A stretch of DNA of 64,000 nt from Roseiarcus sp963696665 (GTDB lineage Bacteria > Pseudomonadota > Alphaproteobacteria > Rhizobiales > Beijerinckiaceae). The stretch spans positions 186,001-250,000 of the forward strand of contig CAVOLE010000039.1 in assembly GCA_963696665.1 (NCBI GenBank), given 5' to 3'. The position numbers and the translations under genes were made by a program. This document shows positions 63,393-64,000 of the stretch, in pieces (position 1 is the first letter of the stretch; every line of letters begins with the position of its first letter). The notes beneath the pieces are model-generated. The model did not search any database. It had not been told where the DNA came from and saw only the letters and a list, made by a program, of their open reading frames with translations.

Positions 63393-64000
63393 CGACGTCC
63401 CGGCGTCTGAGCGAGCTCCTGCCGCCGCTCGCCTTTGGCCTTGCGGTGCTCTTGATCTGGGAGGCGGGGGTTCGGCTCCTCCATGTGCCTGCGATCATCC
63501 TGCCCCCGCCCTCGGCGATCGCGATGCGGTTCGCCACCTCCATCCCAACCCTCGCGGCGGATTTCCGACAGACCATTCAGGGCGTCCTGGCGGGCTATGT
63601 CATTGGCTCGCTCGCCGGTTTCATCGTCGCGGTTCTGATAGACCGCTCGCAATTTCTGCAACGCGGCCTCATGCCGATCGGCAATCTGGTGTCCGCGCTG
63701 CCGATCGTCGGCGTCGCGCCGATCATGGTCATGTGGTTCGGCTTCGATTGGCAGTCGAAGGCGGCGGTGGTCGTCGTGATGACCTTCTTCCCGATGCTGG
63801 TGAACACCGTAGCGGGCCTTTCCAGCGCCGGCGCGATGGAGAAGGACCTCATGAAGACCTACGGCGCCAATTATTGGCAGACGCTGCTCGCGCTGCGCCT
63901 GCCGGTGGCGATGCCGTTCATCTTCAATGCGCTCAAGATCAACACGACGCTCGCCATGATCGGCGCCATTGTCGCCGAGTTCTTCGGCACGCCGATCGTG
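63389..64000 (+). CDS. ABC transporter permease (second subunit, partial)
   Basis: Starts at GTG overlapping the previous stop (GTGA) and reads VTTSRRLSELLPPLAFGLAV. It contains the typical GVAPIMVMWFGFDWQSKAAV and EAA loop KTYGANYWQTLLALRLPVAM. It is still open at the right edge (...AEFFGTPIV), so about 50 residues or more are missing. It is the second membrane subunit beside the gene at 62529; a binding protein may follow outside. Confidence 0.85.
   Translation, partial: MTTSRRLSELLPPLAFGLAVLLIWEAGVRLLHVPAIILPPPSAIAMRFATSIPTLAADFRQTIQGVLAGYVIGSLAGFIVAVLIDRSQFLQRGLMPIGNLVSALPIVGVAPIMVMWFGFDWQSKAAVVVVMTFFPMLVNTVAGLSSAGAMEKDLMKTYGANYWQTLLALRLPVAMPFIFNALKINTTLAMIGAIVAEFFGTPIV

Noticed and set aside
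1..64000. tRNA, rRNA, CRISPR arrays, insertion sequences
   Set aside because: No cloverleaf, GTTCGA-type T-loop in context, regular spacer array or transposase motif found by eye. A tRNA or short RNA could still be missed without a covariance search.

Overview
The window looks like a chromosomal segment of a high-GC alphaproteobacterium of the Hyphomicrobiales (Rhizobiales). Supporting this are a GcrA cell-cycle regulator, four porins whose mature part starts ADLP, a cytosolic PhoR-like kinase, an iol cluster with a GGAA-N6-TTCC site, and REP-like palindromes of types common in this order. The genus cannot be fixed from sequence alone. I saw no rRNA, tRNA, CRISPR array, transposase or prophage.

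Layout. 0-5.7 kb: myo-inositol catabolism (iolD, iolC-DUF2090 and a short-chain dehydrogenase on minus, iolG divergent on plus). 5.7-8 kb: a flippase-like membrane protein and a PhoR-like kinase. 8-12.8 kb: small and hypothetical genes, gcrA, and a PEP-CTERM gene beside a relic of a second one, each behind a CRP-like box. 12.9-17 kb: argD-argF-hslO-ispA. 17-21.6 kb: a response regulator without a kinase, a PepSY-like protein, a trypsin-like protease, a cupredoxin, and a reductase/MerR pair. 21.6-32 kb: a probable aryl-CoA (2-aminobenzoyl-CoA type) degradation cluster with MarR, two phytoene-desaturase-like flavoenzymes, a cyclase, an aryl-CoA monooxygenase/reductase, SDR, enoyl-CoA hydratase, acyl-CoA dehydrogenase and RidA. 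32-36.8 kb: an SDR and a ribose-type ABC importer. 36.9-57.6 kb: outer-membrane territory with four porins, another beta-barrel protein, a two-component system driving an RND efflux operon, and decayed genes. 57.7-64 kb: reductive pyrimidine/hydantoin catabolism (RutR-like regulator, ureidopropionase-type amidohydrolase, dihydropyrimidinase, SsuABC-type transporter), running off the right edge.

Three signals stand out. (1) A family of small secreted proteins ends in a DGLS...DDC...GC motif; three intact members each sit next to an outer-membrane beta-barrel gene and a fourth survives as a relic. (2) A 42-bp palindromic element recurs at four loci and in three of them sits inside a different, larger palindromic repeat. 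(3) Eight otherwise intact genes carry single-base frameshifts or a lost stop, several in short homopolymers, which suggests uncorrected indels in the assembly more than real decay; treat those genes as probably functional until the bases are checked.
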